Positions 39,145 through 48,147 of a stretch of 64,000 nucleotides of DNA are shown piece after piece. The stretch is taken from assembly GCA_013140715.1 (NCBI GenBank), contig JABFSG010000016.1, positions 42,550-106,549 of the forward strand, read 5' to 3'. A program made the translations under genes and the position numbers. Numbering within the stretch: position 1 is the stretch's first letter; every line of letters starts with the position of its first letter. The DNA is from Nitrospiraceae bacterium (GTDB lineage Bacteria > Nitrospirota > Nitrospiria > Nitrospirales > Nitrospiraceae). Under the pieces are notes generated by a model. That model was not told the origin of the DNA and ran no database searches. It saw nothing but the letters and a program-made list of their open reading frames with translations.

Positions 39145-39570
39145 ATGGAAGGACTCAAAGAACTCGTCGAGTATGGCGTCATCGGGCTCTTGCTGGGCCT
39201 GAGCTTCTGGGCCGGTGGAGTGGCAGTGGAGCGCTGGCTGTTCTACCGGCAGGTGGACGTGAAGCAGTTTTCCACGACGGATCTGTGTGAAGTCGCGTTG
39301 ACTAGGAGACTGGTGGTAATCGGCACCGTCGCCGCCAATGCGCCCTATATCGGCTTACTCGGCACAGTGCTCGGCATCATGCTGACGTTTCACACCATGG
39401 GCACCTCCGGCGCGTTGGCCGTGACGTCGATCATGATCGGTCTGAGCCTTGCGCTCAAGACCACAGCGGCGGGGCTTCTGGTCGCCATTCCCTGCGTGGT
39501 CATGAACAACGTACTCCGTCGTCGGGTGAGCGAACTCCTCGCGCAATACAAGGCACAACATGGATCGTGA
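39145..39570 (+). CDS. exbB: ExbB/TolQ-like proton channel protein (short form)
   Basis: A 141-residue MotA/TolQ/ExbB-family inner-membrane protein with three hydrophobic segments. GVIGLLLGLSFWAGGVAVERWLF is followed by a short cytoplasmic part. NAPYIGLLGTVLGIMLTFHTM and GLSLALKTTAAGLLVAIPCVVMNNVLRRR then carry the conserved Gly/Thr residues. It is shorter than the common E. coli ExbB because the cytoplasmic domain is small. ATG 39145 is preferred over upstream codons; the gene overlaps exbD by 11 bases. Confidence 0.88.
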   Translation: MEGLKELVEYGVIGLLLGLSFWAGGVAVERWLFYRQVDVKQFSTTDLCEVALTRRLVVIGTVAANAPYIGLLGTVLGIMLTFHTMGTSGALAVTSIMIGLSLALKTTAAGLLVAIPCVVMNNVLRRRVSELLAQYKAQHGS

Positions 39571-39934
39571 ACTGAATCAGATCAACGTCATTCCATTAGT
39601 CGATGTCATGTTGGTACTCCTGGTCATCGTGTTGACTACCGCCACATTCATTACGGCAGGCCAGATTCCGGTCAATCTGGCTAAAGCTGCGGCAGCTAGC
39701 GACCGGCAGGACGCCCCGCTCATCATTACCGTCACGGCGGAAGGTGAATTATTCGTAAACGATCGCGCTGTCACCGATCAGCAACTCGACGCCACGCTCC
39801 TCACCTATCCCCGCGAGCCGGTGGTCCTGATCCGCGCCGACAAAGTGACGCGCTTGGAGCGATTCGTCACCGTCGTCGATCGCGTCCGCGGGCTCGGCTT
39901 TCGCCAGGTGAGTTTGGAGGTCATCCGCTTATGA
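39560..39934 (+). CDS. exbD: ExbD/TolR-like protein
   Basis: The 124-residue partner of ExbB. It has a short cytoplasmic start (MDRELNQINVIPLVDVMLVLLVIVLTTATFI) with the conserved membrane Asp, and a periplasmic domain ending GFRQVSLEVIRL. With ExbB and TonB it powers the receptors in this region. An 11-codon ORF (MSQIIRGQSSD) overlaps its stop. A relic of its 3' end occurs at 43165-43208. Confidence 0.9.
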   Translation: MDRELNQINVIPLVDVMLVLLVIVLTTATFITAGQIPVNLAKAAAASDRQDAPLIITVTAEGELFVNDRAVTDQQLDATLLTYPREPVVLIRADKVTRLERFVTVVDRVRGLGFRQVSLEVIRL

Positions 39935-40027
39935 GTCAAATCATCCGCGGCCAAAGCTCAGACTGACTCGCCATTAAAATTTCCACGGATCTCGGCGGCT
40001 AAGACCGGCTCGTCCCACCGTGAGAGC

Positions 40028-40058
40028 TGTAGCATCCGTGAGCAGGCGTCGGTAGACA
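40028..40058 (+). promoter_or_regulatory. Cassette-leader motif copy 1
   Basis: TGTAGCATCCGTGAGCA, then four free bases (GGCG), then TCGGTAGACA: 31 bp in all. The ends are an imperfect inverted repeat (TGT...CCG against CGG...ACA). It lies about 68 bases before the RAPP ORF at 40126. Confidence 0.75.
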
Positions 40059-40125
40059 AGCAGGGGATCATGGGCTAGAACCGTGGGCCTGTGCTCCTGT
40101 GTCTTAATGAATCGAGTCTCGGATT

Positions 40126-40458
40126 ATGAAGTGGAAGATACTGACGGCCCTCTTTCTGCTGCTGCCGCTCTTCGAGTGGTACGGGCTGCCTCCTCTCCAG
40201 AGCACAGTTGAACTCGCGGAGTGTTTTGTACTCTCGCCTGAGGGGTCGCACTGTAACGAAATCTGTATACATCCCTCTCCCTTGATCGATTCGCCCCAGG
40301 AATCGGCTCCACTCGATATTTCCTTTGATGAATCTGCTCCCCATGAGCGACTCATCTCCCTGCTGCCTCATCCACACGCCGCGCGGGACCGACCGCCGTC
40401 TCTGTTGTGTTCGACCAACCACAGCCTCCGTGCTCCTCCAACGCTGATTCTCGCGTAA
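40126..40458 (+). CDS. Small exported protein with C-terminal RAPP tail
   Basis: A 110-residue protein with an N-terminal hydrophobic segment (WKILTALFLLLPLFEWYGLPPL), HCNEICIHPSPLI in the middle, and a fixed ending, LRAPPTLILA. It is the first of four close copies (47723, 50814, 54254). It sits between motif copy 1 and the receptor at 40553. The 94-base gap to the receptor holds alternative hairpins. Function unknown; an arrest-type leader is proposed. Confidence 0.75.
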   Translation: MKWKILTALFLLLPLFEWYGLPPLQSTVELAECFVLSPEGSHCNEICIHPSPLIDSPQESAPLDISFDESAPHERLISLLPHPHAARDRPPSLLCSTNHSLRAPPTLILA

Positions 40459-40497
40459 CGCATTTCTGCGTCCATCGTCGGTCGTCTACCTTCCTTT

Positions 40498-40520
40498 GAG
40501 GGTCTTTCCCTCGGAGAGGG
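40498..40520 (+). promoter_or_regulatory. Mutually exclusive hairpins before the receptor gene
   Basis: GAGGG (40498-40502) can pair with CCCTC (40508-40512). The same CCCTC can instead pair with GAGGG at 40516-40520 across a GGA loop. Only one can form at a time, as in attenuators. The receptor's GAGGAG ribosome binding site follows about 20 bases later. Confidence 0.55.
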
Positions 40521-40552
40521 CCGATAGCGTATGAGAATTACCGAGGAGCATC

Positions 40553-42940
40553 ATGAACGTGTCATCGATCACACAGGCCTGTTCCCAGCAACAATCTACA
40601 GTCATCATGAGGCGGGGTCTTTCAGTTGCGCTCGGCGCCGTCCTGATAACCATTGCCTTGACGGCCTGTATCGGGCCAGTCAAGCCGGTGCCGACACAGC
40701 AGAGTCAGGAGGCACCGCCTCCACAGACTGAGACAGCGGACGCGCCGAAGCCGGTTGCGTCGGCTCCGTCTGACGCGCCGCCGCCACCGCCAGCGACACT
40801 TCCTGTACCGCTCCCACCGATTGGGATGGGCCAGGCCACCGCACCGCAAGGGAAGGACGAGATGCCGGTGGTCGAGGCGAAGCCGGTGCTCGTCGTCGCA
40901 TCCCGCGAATCATATGTTGTACAGAACGCCACCAGCGGCACCAAGACCGACACACCGATCATGGAAACGCCGTTAAACGTGCAGGTGATTCCCCAGCAGG
41001 TCTTGAAGGATCAGCAGGTCATCCAGATTGACCAGGCTTTGAAGAATGTCAGCGGTGTCACCACAACAACGAATGTGGCCGGCGGCGGCGACCAACAATT
41101 GTATTTACGCGGTTTTGCAACCAATACCCTCTTCCGTAACGGGGTTCGAATAGACAACAATTTGTTTGGTAATGGCCAGCAATTTGCCAACGTGGAGCGC
41201 ATCGAAGTGCTGAAGGGTCCGGCGGCGATTCTGTACGGGCGGGTCGAGCCCGGCGGCATGGCGAATGTGATTACCAAGCAGCCCCTGGCGACGCCGTATT
41301 ATAACCTCACCCAGCAGTTCGGTTCCTATGATCTATACCGCACCACGATTGATGCCACCGGTCCGTTGATGAAAGACGATACCTTGCTGTACCGGATGAA
41401 TATGTCCTATCTGAACAGCAGCTCGTTCCGCGATCTGCTCACGGACAAGGATGTGTTCCTGGCACCGGTGCTGAAATGGAACATCAGCCCCCGGACCCAG
41501 GCGACCCTGGAATTGGAGTACCAACATCAGAATAACAGCTCAGACACTCAATTCTTGCCTCTTGTAAACAATCATGTGATCGATCTCCCCCATAGCCGGA
41601 ACCTGGTGGAGCGCGATCCACAGAGAACCGACACCTATTTTGTGGGCCTCAACTGGGTGCATCAGTTCAATGACAATTGGTCCATCAAGAATCAGGTGGC
41701 TTGGAAGCGGCGGAACATTGGCGTGTGGTTTGCCTTTCCTGACAATATAGATTTGGTTAACCGTCAAGTGAATCGCACTGTGTACCGGAATAACCTTATC
41801 ATCGATACGGTGACCCCTACTCTGGATCTGACGGGACACTTCAATACCTGGGGGCTTGAACATACCCTGCTGTTCGGCGGCGATTATTATTATCTTAACT
41901 CTTCCATTGGCGGAGAGAACTCTACGACTTCTTCAACGATCAATCTCGATAATCCTATCCATCCAGGTCCTAACCTAGGTACCGATCCGTCCACGAGATT
42001 TCAATTCAATACAAAGACCGATAATTATGGCCTGTACCTGCAAGACCAGATCAAGCTGCCGTACCACGTTCATGTCATGGGCGGCCTGCGCTACCAGTAT
42101 GTATACTCAACAAGTGGGTTTGGATTCGTTAACGGTCCATTCACCCCAAACCCTACACAAACAGACCATGCCGTCACGCCGCGGGTCGGTCTGTTGTGGC
42201 AACCGCAACATTGGCTGAGCCTGTACAGCAATTATGCGGAGAACTTTGGCGCGAATCCGGGCCTCATTGGCTTTGGGAACACACTCTTACCACCCGAGAG
42301 CGCCCAGCAATGGGAAATGGGTGCCAAGACCGAGTTCTTCAATGGTCGCCTGAGAGCCACCTTGGCCTATTACAACCTGACCAAACAAAACATGGCCACG
42401 ACGGATCCCGCACATCCAGTCGAATGCGGGGGCGGCCCGTGTTCTCTCGCAGTCGGCGAGGTCCGCAGCAAGGGGCCGGAGCTGGATATCCAGGGCGAAA
42501 TTCTGCCGGGCTGGAACATGATTGCCACCTATGCCTACCAGGATGTCCGCGTCACCCAAAGTAATGACACGGCGGCATCGGGCAGCACCTTTCTCGTGGG
42601 CAACCGCCTGCAGTTCGTGCCGCGCAATGTGGGCAGTGTGTGGACCACCTACGAAGTCCGGCAAGGGCCGCTCAATGGCTTCAAGATCGGCGGCGGCGTG
42701 AACGGGCAGGATGGCGTGGTCGATGCTGCGAATGTGTATAAATCACCCGGCTATGTCCTGGTAGGGCTCATGACCGGGTACAGCTATCAGGTCGGCACGT
42801 CCAAGGTGACGGCGCGACTCAATGTCCATAACTTGCTGGACCAGACCTATTTTACCAATGTCACTCCGTTCGGAACGTTTGGCACTGGCACCTTCAGCAC
42901 CCCGCGCACGTTTTTGGGATCAATAACTATTGAGTATTAG
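40553..42940 (+). CDS. TonB-dependent siderophore receptor with lipobox
   Basis: A 795-residue receptor of the siderophore type. The start has a clear GAGGAG site. The signal peptide ends LTAC at residues 36-39, a lipoprotein box, followed by a Pro/Glu-rich stretch of about 60 residues. The TonB-box region is EMPVVEAKPVLVVA. The plug reads TPIMETPLNVQVIPQQVLKDQQVIQIDQALKNVSGV, LRGF...FRNG and ERIEVLKGPAAILYGRVEPGGMANVITKQP. The barrel ends FLGSITIEY. It shares its N-terminus with three receptors downstream. Iron-siderophore uptake is the usual job; the ligand is unknown. Confidence 0.9.
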   Translation: MNVSSITQACSQQQSTVIMRRGLSVALGAVLITIALTACIGPVKPVPTQQSQEAPPPQTETADAPKPVASAPSDAPPPPPATLPVPLPPIGMGQATAPQGKDEMPVVEAKPVLVVASRESYVVQNATSGTKTDTPIMETPLNVQVIPQQVLKDQQVIQIDQALKNVSGVTTTTNVAGGGDQQLYLRGFATNTLFRNGVRIDNNLFGNGQQFANVERIEVLKGPAAILYGRVEPGGMANVITKQPLATPYYNLTQQFGSYDLYRTTIDATGPLMKDDTLLYRMNMSYLNSSSFRDLLTDKDVFLAPVLKWNISPRTQATLELEYQHQNNSSDTQFLPLVNNHVIDLPHSRNLVERDPQRTDTYFVGLNWVHQFNDNWSIKNQVAWKRRNIGVWFAFPDNIDLVNRQVNRTVYRNNLIIDTVTPTLDLTGHFNTWGLEHTLLFGGDYYYLNSSIGGENSTTSSTINLDNPIHPGPNLGTDPSTRFQFNTKTDNYGLYLQDQIKLPYHVHVMGGLRYQYVYSTSGFGFVNGPFTPNPTQTDHAVTPRVGLLWQPQHWLSLYSNYAENFGANPGLIGFGNTLLPPESAQQWEMGAKTEFFNGRLRATLAYYNLTKQNMATTDPAHPVECGGGPCSLAVGEVRSKGPELDIQGEILPGWNMIATYAYQDVRVTQSNDTAASGSTFLVGNRLQFVPRNVGSVWTTYEVRQGPLNGFKIGGGVNGQDGVVDAANVYKSPGYVLVGLMTGYSYQVGTSKVTARLNVHNLLDQTYFTNVTPFGTFGTGTFSTPRTFLGSITIEY

Positions 42941-43465
42941 CGGGGGGCCGATTTTCTCAGTCCAAAGCGAGATAGAAGGGAGAGAATGGTAGCGATACCG
43001 AAAACTTTGGAGCCCCGGACAGGGTTGCGACGGGGTCTCTCACGCCTCCCTACTGCAAACGGCACAGTAATGAGAAGGGGAAGTAAAAACAAAACTGTAA
43101 CAGTGGCGATTCACTGGTTCGCTCGCCCACGGCAATCTCATACGGGAGATCTTGTTTAGGCAAGGGCTCCCGGCTTTCGCCAGGTCAGCCTGGAGGTCAT
43201 CCGCATATGATCCGGATCATTCACGACTGAAGTTCCGACGGACTTGCCATCACCATTCCCGGCGACCTCGGCGACCAAGCCCGCTTCGGCGCGCTGTACG
43301 GTTCCGCGCATGAACGGAAGCCGCTCGGTTCGTTGTGTCGCCCAGTGCTCAAATGCAGGGGAAGCAACCTCGCGGCACCTACCACAGCGTCTTTGCAGGC
43401 CCAGATCGACTGTGCTAGGCTGCCGCCGATCATCCGTACTCATCAGGCTTTGGAGTCCACGTCGC
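42941..43465. other. Non-coding gap with a relic of exbD
   Basis: Most of these 525 bases have no gene. At 43165-43208 the sequence GGCTTTCGCCAGGT... reads GFRQVSLEVIRI, matching the exbD C-terminus (GFRQVSLEVIRL). The following 60 bases also resemble those after exbD. The gap is therefore a decayed copy of the exbD 3' region, showing that a larger block was once duplicated. Confidence 0.55.
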
Positions 43466-43807
43466 ATGCAACCGGTCGCTGAACAGACGCTCCAACTCGA
43501 TCCCATGCTGGCCGAAATGGTTCGCCGCCTCCAGGATGCCTTCCATCCTGATTCAATCTATCTGTTTGGTTCTCGCGCTCGCGGTGATGTTGGTCCGGAC
43601 AGCGATTATGATTTACTGATGATCGTGGCTGGTTCAGCCCTTCCTCGTTACCGGCGCGAACAGGTGGCATTCCAGGCGCTCAGCGGTGTCGGGGCATCGA
43701 AAGATGTCCTGGTTCTCACCCGTGAAGAATTTGACCGCAGTCGACGCGTGGTGTGTTCGCTTCCGGCCACTGTCGAACGGGAAGGAATTCTTCTCTATGC
43801 AGCCTGA
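43466..43807 (+). CDS. Minimal nucleotidyltransferase (MNT) of an MNT-HEPN pair
   Basis: A 113-residue nucleotidyltransferase with FGSRARGDVGPDSDYDLLMIV: Gly35-Ser36 and the Asp47/Asp49 pair of the catalytic motif. MNT proteins adenylylate and neutralise their HEPN partner toxin. The stop overlaps the HEPN start by 11 bases, the normal arrangement. ATG 43466 is chosen over an in-frame extension to 43244 that does not look coding. Confidence 0.85.
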   Translation: MQPVAEQTLQLDPMLAEMVRRLQDAFHPDSIYLFGSRARGDVGPDSDYDLLMIVAGSALPRYRREQVAFQALSGVGASKDVLVLTREEFDRSRRVVCSLPATVEREGILLYAA

Positions 43808-44204
43808 GACATTGGCGGAAGTGCGCGCCTGGTTTCAGAAAGCCAACAACGATGTGCGGGGAGCCGAGATCGACTTGGCCGCTGATCCGCCGTTGATCGA
43901 AGATGCACTCTTCCATTGTCAGCAGGCGGTAGAAAAGGCCATGAAAGGATTCTTGACTGCGCATGAGCGGATTTTCAGGAAGACCCACGACCTCGACGAA
44001 CTGGGCCGCGCATGCACGGCGATCGACTCCACCATCAGTCCTCTTGTAGACATGGCCCGAGACTTGACGGTCTTTGCCTGGGAGTTTCGCTATCCTGGCG
44101 CAACCGAGGTGCCGTCTGCCGAAGAAGCACACCGTGCTCTGACAACTGCCCGTTCCATATCCAGTCAACTCCTGTCCCGTTTGCCGGCTGCTGTACAACC
44201 ATAG
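43797..44204 (+). CDS. HEPN-domain toxin of an MNT-HEPN pair
   Basis: A 135-residue helical HEPN protein: FHCQQAVEKAMKGFLTAHERIFRKTHDLDELG. The ribonuclease signature R-x5-H is seen at Arg58-His64. HEPN proteins are RNases that are held inactive by AMP modification from MNT. Together with the previous gene it forms a toxin-antitoxin module placed between receptor cassettes 1 and 2. Confidence 0.85.
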   Translation: MQPETLAEVRAWFQKANNDVRGAEIDLAADPPLIEDALFHCQQAVEKAMKGFLTAHERIFRKTHDLDELGRACTAIDSTISPLVDMARDLTVFAWEFRYPGATEVPSAEEAHRALTTARSISSQLLSRLPAAVQP

Positions 44205-44269
44205 ATCGTACGCGCACTGAAGGCTTGATCGTTCACCAACCACCATCGCCTTGTCTCACTGAGACCATC

Positions 44270-44300
44270 TGTAGCATCCGTGAGCACCTGTCGGTAGACA
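44270..44300 (+). promoter_or_regulatory. Cassette-leader motif copy 2
   Basis: 31-bp copy with TGTAGCATCCGTGAGCA, CCTG spacer, TCGGTAGACA, 54 bases before the ORF at 44354. It follows the HEPN gene. Confidence 0.75.
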
Positions 44301-44353
44301 GCTCTCCTGCCGTTTCGTAGAATAACGGCCTTCTTTCCTATGAGTATGTTCTG

Positions 44354-44761
44354 GTGAACGGCGCATTCCGCTTCATACACGCTTCTCGACGGTCTGGCCA
44401 GGCCCCACTGCTGTTGGTGTCGCTCGCGTGCCTGTTGGTCAGTATTCGTCTCCTGGCCGGTTTTATTTGTACGACCTGCTTCACCGATTTCGAGAAGCCC
44501 AAAACCCGCAATTTTCATCTCCATAGTGGGGGCGATCGTGATCCCTGCCATCATGGCCAGGTTACTACAGGCAGCCCGCTGGTTGCGTGGGCCTGTGTCG
44601 TAACAGGGGATGAATCGGCATTTATTCTGCCGGAGATTCCTCGACTGCCGATTATTGTGTCTCTCCTCGTGCTACTGGTCCTCCTCGTCGTCTCCTCTCC
44701 AGACCGGCCGCTGATTGCGGCCCATGGCCGTGGCCCTCCTCTCGACACGCTCGTCTTGTAG
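44354..44761 (+). CDS. Small membrane/exported protein with C-terminal RGPP tail
   Basis: A 135-residue protein starting at GTG. It has a hydrophobic segment (LLLVSLACLLVSIRLLAGFICTTCF), a His/Cys stretch (FHLHSGGDRDPCHHG), a second hydrophobic segment (IPRLPIIVSLLVLLVLLVV), and the ending HGRGPPLDTLVL. It is a close relative of the protein at 60246. CTTCF and CHHG could bind metal. It lies before the receptor at 44980. It belongs to the R-(A/G)-P-P tail group though its body is unlike the others. Confidence 0.7.
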   Translation: MNGAFRFIHASRRSGQAPLLLVSLACLLVSIRLLAGFICTTCFTDFEKPKTRNFHLHSGGDRDPCHHGQVTTGSPLVAWACVVTGDESAFILPEIPRLPIIVSLLVLLVLLVVSSPDRPLIAAHGRGPPLDTLVL

Positions 44762-44979
44762 TTGACGTCACACAAATTATTCGAACATCCGCGAGCCCGG
44801 CGACGGCTGCGTCGGACATTACGCCTGTGCGCGTTGGGACTGGTGTCTCTGGATGCCAGAAGGGACAGGTCTGCATCAGACCATTCGCCCCTCCACGTCG
44901 TAGGCCGACGTCGGCACAGGTGCACCGGCTCTACAAGATTCTCTCACGCCGCATGCCGACGTGAACAGGAAAGGGAGTT

Positions 44980-47361
44980 ATGTCAATGAAACCAGGATGG
45001 TCATATCGAGGAACTTCTCAAAAGTGTTCATGTTCCAGACGCGCCGCCTTCGCCGGACGAATCCTGGCCACACTCGTCTGCCTCACGGCGTTCACCGCCT
45101 GTATCGGGCCGATCAAGCCGGTGCCGTCACAGCAGAGTCAGGAGGCGCCGCCACCACCAACGGAGACAGCCGAAGCGCCGAAGCCGGTTGAGCCGGCTCC
45201 GTCTGACACGCCACCATCCGTACCAAGCGTTCCCGCCGTGCAGCTCCCACCGATTGGTGTGGGCCAGCCTTCCGCACGTCAAGAAAAGGAAGAGATGCCG
45301 GTGGTCGAGGCGAAGCCGGTGCTGGTCGCCGCATCGCGCGAATCCTACGTCGTGCCCAACGCCACCAGCGGCACCAAGACCAACACCCCGATCATGGACA
45401 CGCCGCTGAATGTGCAGGTGATTGCACAGCAAGTGTTGAAGGATCAACAGGTGATTACGCTCGATCAGGCCTTGAAGAATGTCAGCGGTGTCACAACAAA
45501 TACCACGAATAACTTTGCCGGCAATCTGACCCAATCCATCTTATTGCGCGGGTTTGCATCGCAAACATTTTTTCGTAACGGATTTCGTCTGCAAGAGGGG
45601 GCGGCCAGCAGGGCGATGGCCAATGTGGAATCGATCGAGGTGCTGAAAGGGCCGGCAGCGATTCTCTACGGCCTGGTCGAGCCGGGGGGCATGATCAACG
45701 TGCTGACCAAGCAACCGCTGGCAACCCCCTATTATTCGCTGAACCAGCAGTTCGGCTCGTACGATTTCTACCGCACCACTATGGATGCTACCGGCCCGCT
45801 GACCAAAGACGATACCCTGCTGTACAGGCTGAATGTGTCCTATCAAAACAGCGGCTCGTTCCGGGATTTTGTGGATAAAAAGGACATCTTTCTCGCGCCG
45901 GTGCTGAAGTGGAATATCGGTCCACGGACGCAGGCGACCTTTGAGTTTGAGTATAACCACCAAAAATCCGGCCTCGATTTTGGGTTCGTACCGCTACTCG
46001 ATGGGAAAATTCTTAACATTCCGCGGAGTCGAAACTACGGCGAACGGACGCCGGTCACGACCCAAACATTTTTTGGCGGTGTCAATTGGTCGCACCAGTT
46101 CACGAATGACTGGTCGATCAAGCACAGTGTGTCCGTGAATCAGCAGAGCGTCAAACAACCCTCTCTGGTGTTTCCATTCGATGTAACGAGCGGCAGCGTC
46201 AGCCGGCTGCTGCAAAGCTTCGACACGAAATTCAACACCTACTCGACTAACGTGGATCTCATCGGTCATTTTGATACAGTTGGGTTCCGCCATACCCTGC
46301 TGATCGGCGGTGACTATTATCGACTCGATACAATCACGTCAGTGACGTTAGGCGATGTGTCGACGATCGATCTGTTCAATCCAGTCCATCCCGGCACACC
46401 GTTTTCGGGACCGCTCCAACCGTTGGCGCAGAATGCCAATCGTACCGACCAATACAGCTTCTATATCCAAGACCAGATCCAGTTGCCGTATAACATCCAC
46501 GTCATGGGCGGCTTCAGATACCAACACCTGCGTCAAAATAACAACGAAGAGATCTCGCAGAGTTCGAATACGGCCGCACATGATGCGGTCACGCCTCGTG
46601 TCGGCGTGGTATGGCGACCGCAACAGTGGCTCAGCCTTTATGGCAACTACGCCGAGAATTTTGGTCCGAATGATCCGTTCGCCGTCATTTTCCCCGGCAC
46701 GCTCCCCCCTCCGACAAGTGCCAAGCAATATGAAGGCGGCATTAAAACCGAGTTCTTCGGCGGACGGCTGCGCGCCACACTGGCCTATTACGACTTGACC
46801 AAAACGAACATCGCAACTCGCGATCCACTCCACCCAACCTTTTCAATCGTCACGGGCGCGGCGCGCAGCCGCGGGCCGGAGCTGGACATTAACGGGGAAA
46901 TTCTCCCGGGATGGAATGTCATTGCGACCTATGCCAATACGGAGGCCCGAATCACCCGATCGAACGATGATAGTGCGTCTTCGCCCACCTCTGTCGGTAG
47001 CCGCTTCTTTAACGTGCCGAGAAATACCGGAAGTGTGTGGACCACCTATGAGGTCCTCACCGGCGAGCTCAGAGGCATGAAGATCGGCGGCGGCGTCACA
47101 ATGCGAGATGGACAACCGGGCTGTTGCGATAAGCCGGCGGCCAGTATCCCAGGCTATGCCCTCGTTGATCTGCTGGCGGCGTATAGCCGCACTGTAGGGC
47201 AATCCACGGTCACCGCTCAGTTGAATGTCTATAATCTCCTTGATCAACACTACTTTTCAGGCCTGACGACAAACGGCGTGGGACTGAATGGATTGACAGG
47301 AGCCTATGCCGACTTTGGACAGCCGCGTATGTTCATCGGGTCAATCAAGATCCAGTATTAG
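44980..47361 (+). CDS. TonB-dependent siderophore receptor
   Basis: A 793-residue paralogue of the receptor at 40553, sharing CIGPIKPVPSQQSQEAPPP..., the EMPVVEAKPVLVAASRESYV segment and the plug (TPLNVQVIAQQVLKDQQVITLDQALKNVSGV, LRGFASQTFFRNG, IEVLKGPAAILYGLVEPGGMINVLTKQP). Its lipobox is weaker (AFTAC; -3 is Phe) and the N-terminal leader is longer and Cys-rich. The barrel ends MFIGSIKIQY. It is followed by a PepSY relic at 47448. Confidence 0.9.
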   Translation: MSMKPGWSYRGTSQKCSCSRRAAFAGRILATLVCLTAFTACIGPIKPVPSQQSQEAPPPPTETAEAPKPVEPAPSDTPPSVPSVPAVQLPPIGVGQPSARQEKEEMPVVEAKPVLVAASRESYVVPNATSGTKTNTPIMDTPLNVQVIAQQVLKDQQVITLDQALKNVSGVTTNTTNNFAGNLTQSILLRGFASQTFFRNGFRLQEGAASRAMANVESIEVLKGPAAILYGLVEPGGMINVLTKQPLATPYYSLNQQFGSYDFYRTTMDATGPLTKDDTLLYRLNVSYQNSGSFRDFVDKKDIFLAPVLKWNIGPRTQATFEFEYNHQKSGLDFGFVPLLDGKILNIPRSRNYGERTPVTTQTFFGGVNWSHQFTNDWSIKHSVSVNQQSVKQPSLVFPFDVTSGSVSRLLQSFDTKFNTYSTNVDLIGHFDTVGFRHTLLIGGDYYRLDTITSVTLGDVSTIDLFNPVHPGTPFSGPLQPLAQNANRTDQYSFYIQDQIQLPYNIHVMGGFRYQHLRQNNNEEISQSSNTAAHDAVTPRVGVVWRPQQWLSLYGNYAENFGPNDPFAVIFPGTLPPPTSAKQYEGGIKTEFFGGRLRATLAYYDLTKTNIATRDPLHPTFSIVTGAARSRGPELDINGEILPGWNVIATYANTEARITRSNDDSASSPTSVGSRFFNVPRNTGSVWTTYEVLTGELRGMKIGGGVTMRDGQPGCCDKPAASIPGYALVDLLAAYSRTVGQSTVTAQLNVYNLLDQHYFSGLTTNGVGLNGLTGAYADFGQPRMFIGSIKIQY

Positions 47362-47447
47362 CCGTATAGGGCATCGAGAAGAACTGCGACACGGGACTCA
47401 AGTTATGGATTACGCAACCCTGCGGACCAGAATCGAGCAGAATACAC

Positions 47448-47510
47448 ATGACACGTCATGTCTGAGTGCTGATCCATCGCTATGCCGGGCTGTTCATGGC
47501 CTTCTTCTAG
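47448..47510 (+). pseudogene. Relic of a PepSY membrane protein gene
   Basis: Reads M T R H V, then a stop, then VLIHRYAGLFMAFF and a second stop. The gene at 54672 begins MTRHFWVLIHRYAGLFMAFFL, so the Trp at position 6 has become TGA and the rest of the gene is gone. About 21 codons remain. It shows that cassette 2 once ended with a PepSY gene. Confidence 0.85.
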
Positions 47511-47625
47511 ATAGGCCGAAGGCTTTTAGGGGTTAGGCTTCTTACGCAATGAGGATTCATCTCTGGTTGAACCCAAGGCTCCTAGCAACCAACTTCAGCC
47601 TGAACACCTGAGTCGTGTCGAACAC

Positions 47626-47656
47626 TGTAGCATCCGTGAGCAGCCATCGGTAGACA
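47626..47656 (+). promoter_or_regulatory. Cassette-leader motif copy 3
   Basis: 31-bp copy with GCCA spacer, 66 bases before the ORF at 47723. The 40 bases before it (CTTCAGCCTGAACACCTGAG...) are also shared with copies 4 and, in part, 8. Confidence 0.75.
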
Positions 47657-47722
47657 CGCGGGAAAGCATGGGCTAGAACCGTGGGCCTGTGCTTTTGTGT
47701 CTTGTGGGTCGAGTCCCGGATT

Positions 47723-48055
47723 ATGAATTGGAAGACACGGATCGCCATTCTCCTGGTACTACCAATCTGGTGGTGGTGCGGACTGCCGCCTCTTTGGAGC
47801 ACGATCGAACTGGCCGAGAACTATGTGTTGTATGATGAGGGGGAACATTGCAATACAATGGTCCCGCATCCGACCTCCTTGGTGAACCAGCCTCAGGAAT
47901 CGGCTCTGCTTGACGTTCCCTTGGATGCTCGTGGCCCCCATGAGTATCTCATCGCCCTGCTGCCCCATCCACACGCCGCGCGGGACCGACCGCCGCCTCG
48001 TTTCTATTCCACCAGCCACAGCCTCCGTGCCCCTCCTACGCTGATTCTCGCGTAA
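47723..48055 (+). CDS. Small exported protein with C-terminal RAPP tail
   Basis: A 110-residue copy of the protein at 40126: WKTRIAILLVLPIWWWCGLPPLWSTIELAENYVL, EGEHCNTMVPHPTS, and the ending SLRAPPTLILA. The second Cys of the HCxxxC motif is lost here (HCNTMVPH). It precedes the receptor at 48148 by about 90 bases. Confidence 0.75.
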   Translation: MNWKTRIAILLVLPIWWWCGLPPLWSTIELAENYVLYDEGEHCNTMVPHPTSLVNQPQESALLDVPLDARGPHEYLIALLPHPHAARDRPPPRFYSTSHSLRAPPTLILA

Positions 48056-48094
48056 CGCATTCGTACGCCCATTATCGGTCGTCTGTTTTCCATT

Positions 48095-48115
48095 GAGGGT
48101 TTCCCTCTAAGAGAG
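48095..48115 (+). promoter_or_regulatory. Mutually exclusive hairpins before the receptor gene
   Basis: GAGGG (48095-48099) pairs with CCCTC (48103-48107), which can alternatively pair with GAGAG at 48111-48115 through four bases and a weaker fifth. Same layout as at 40498 in a diverged copy. Confidence 0.5.
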
Positions 48116-48147
48116 CCGACGACCTGTGAGAATCAACGAGGAGCATC

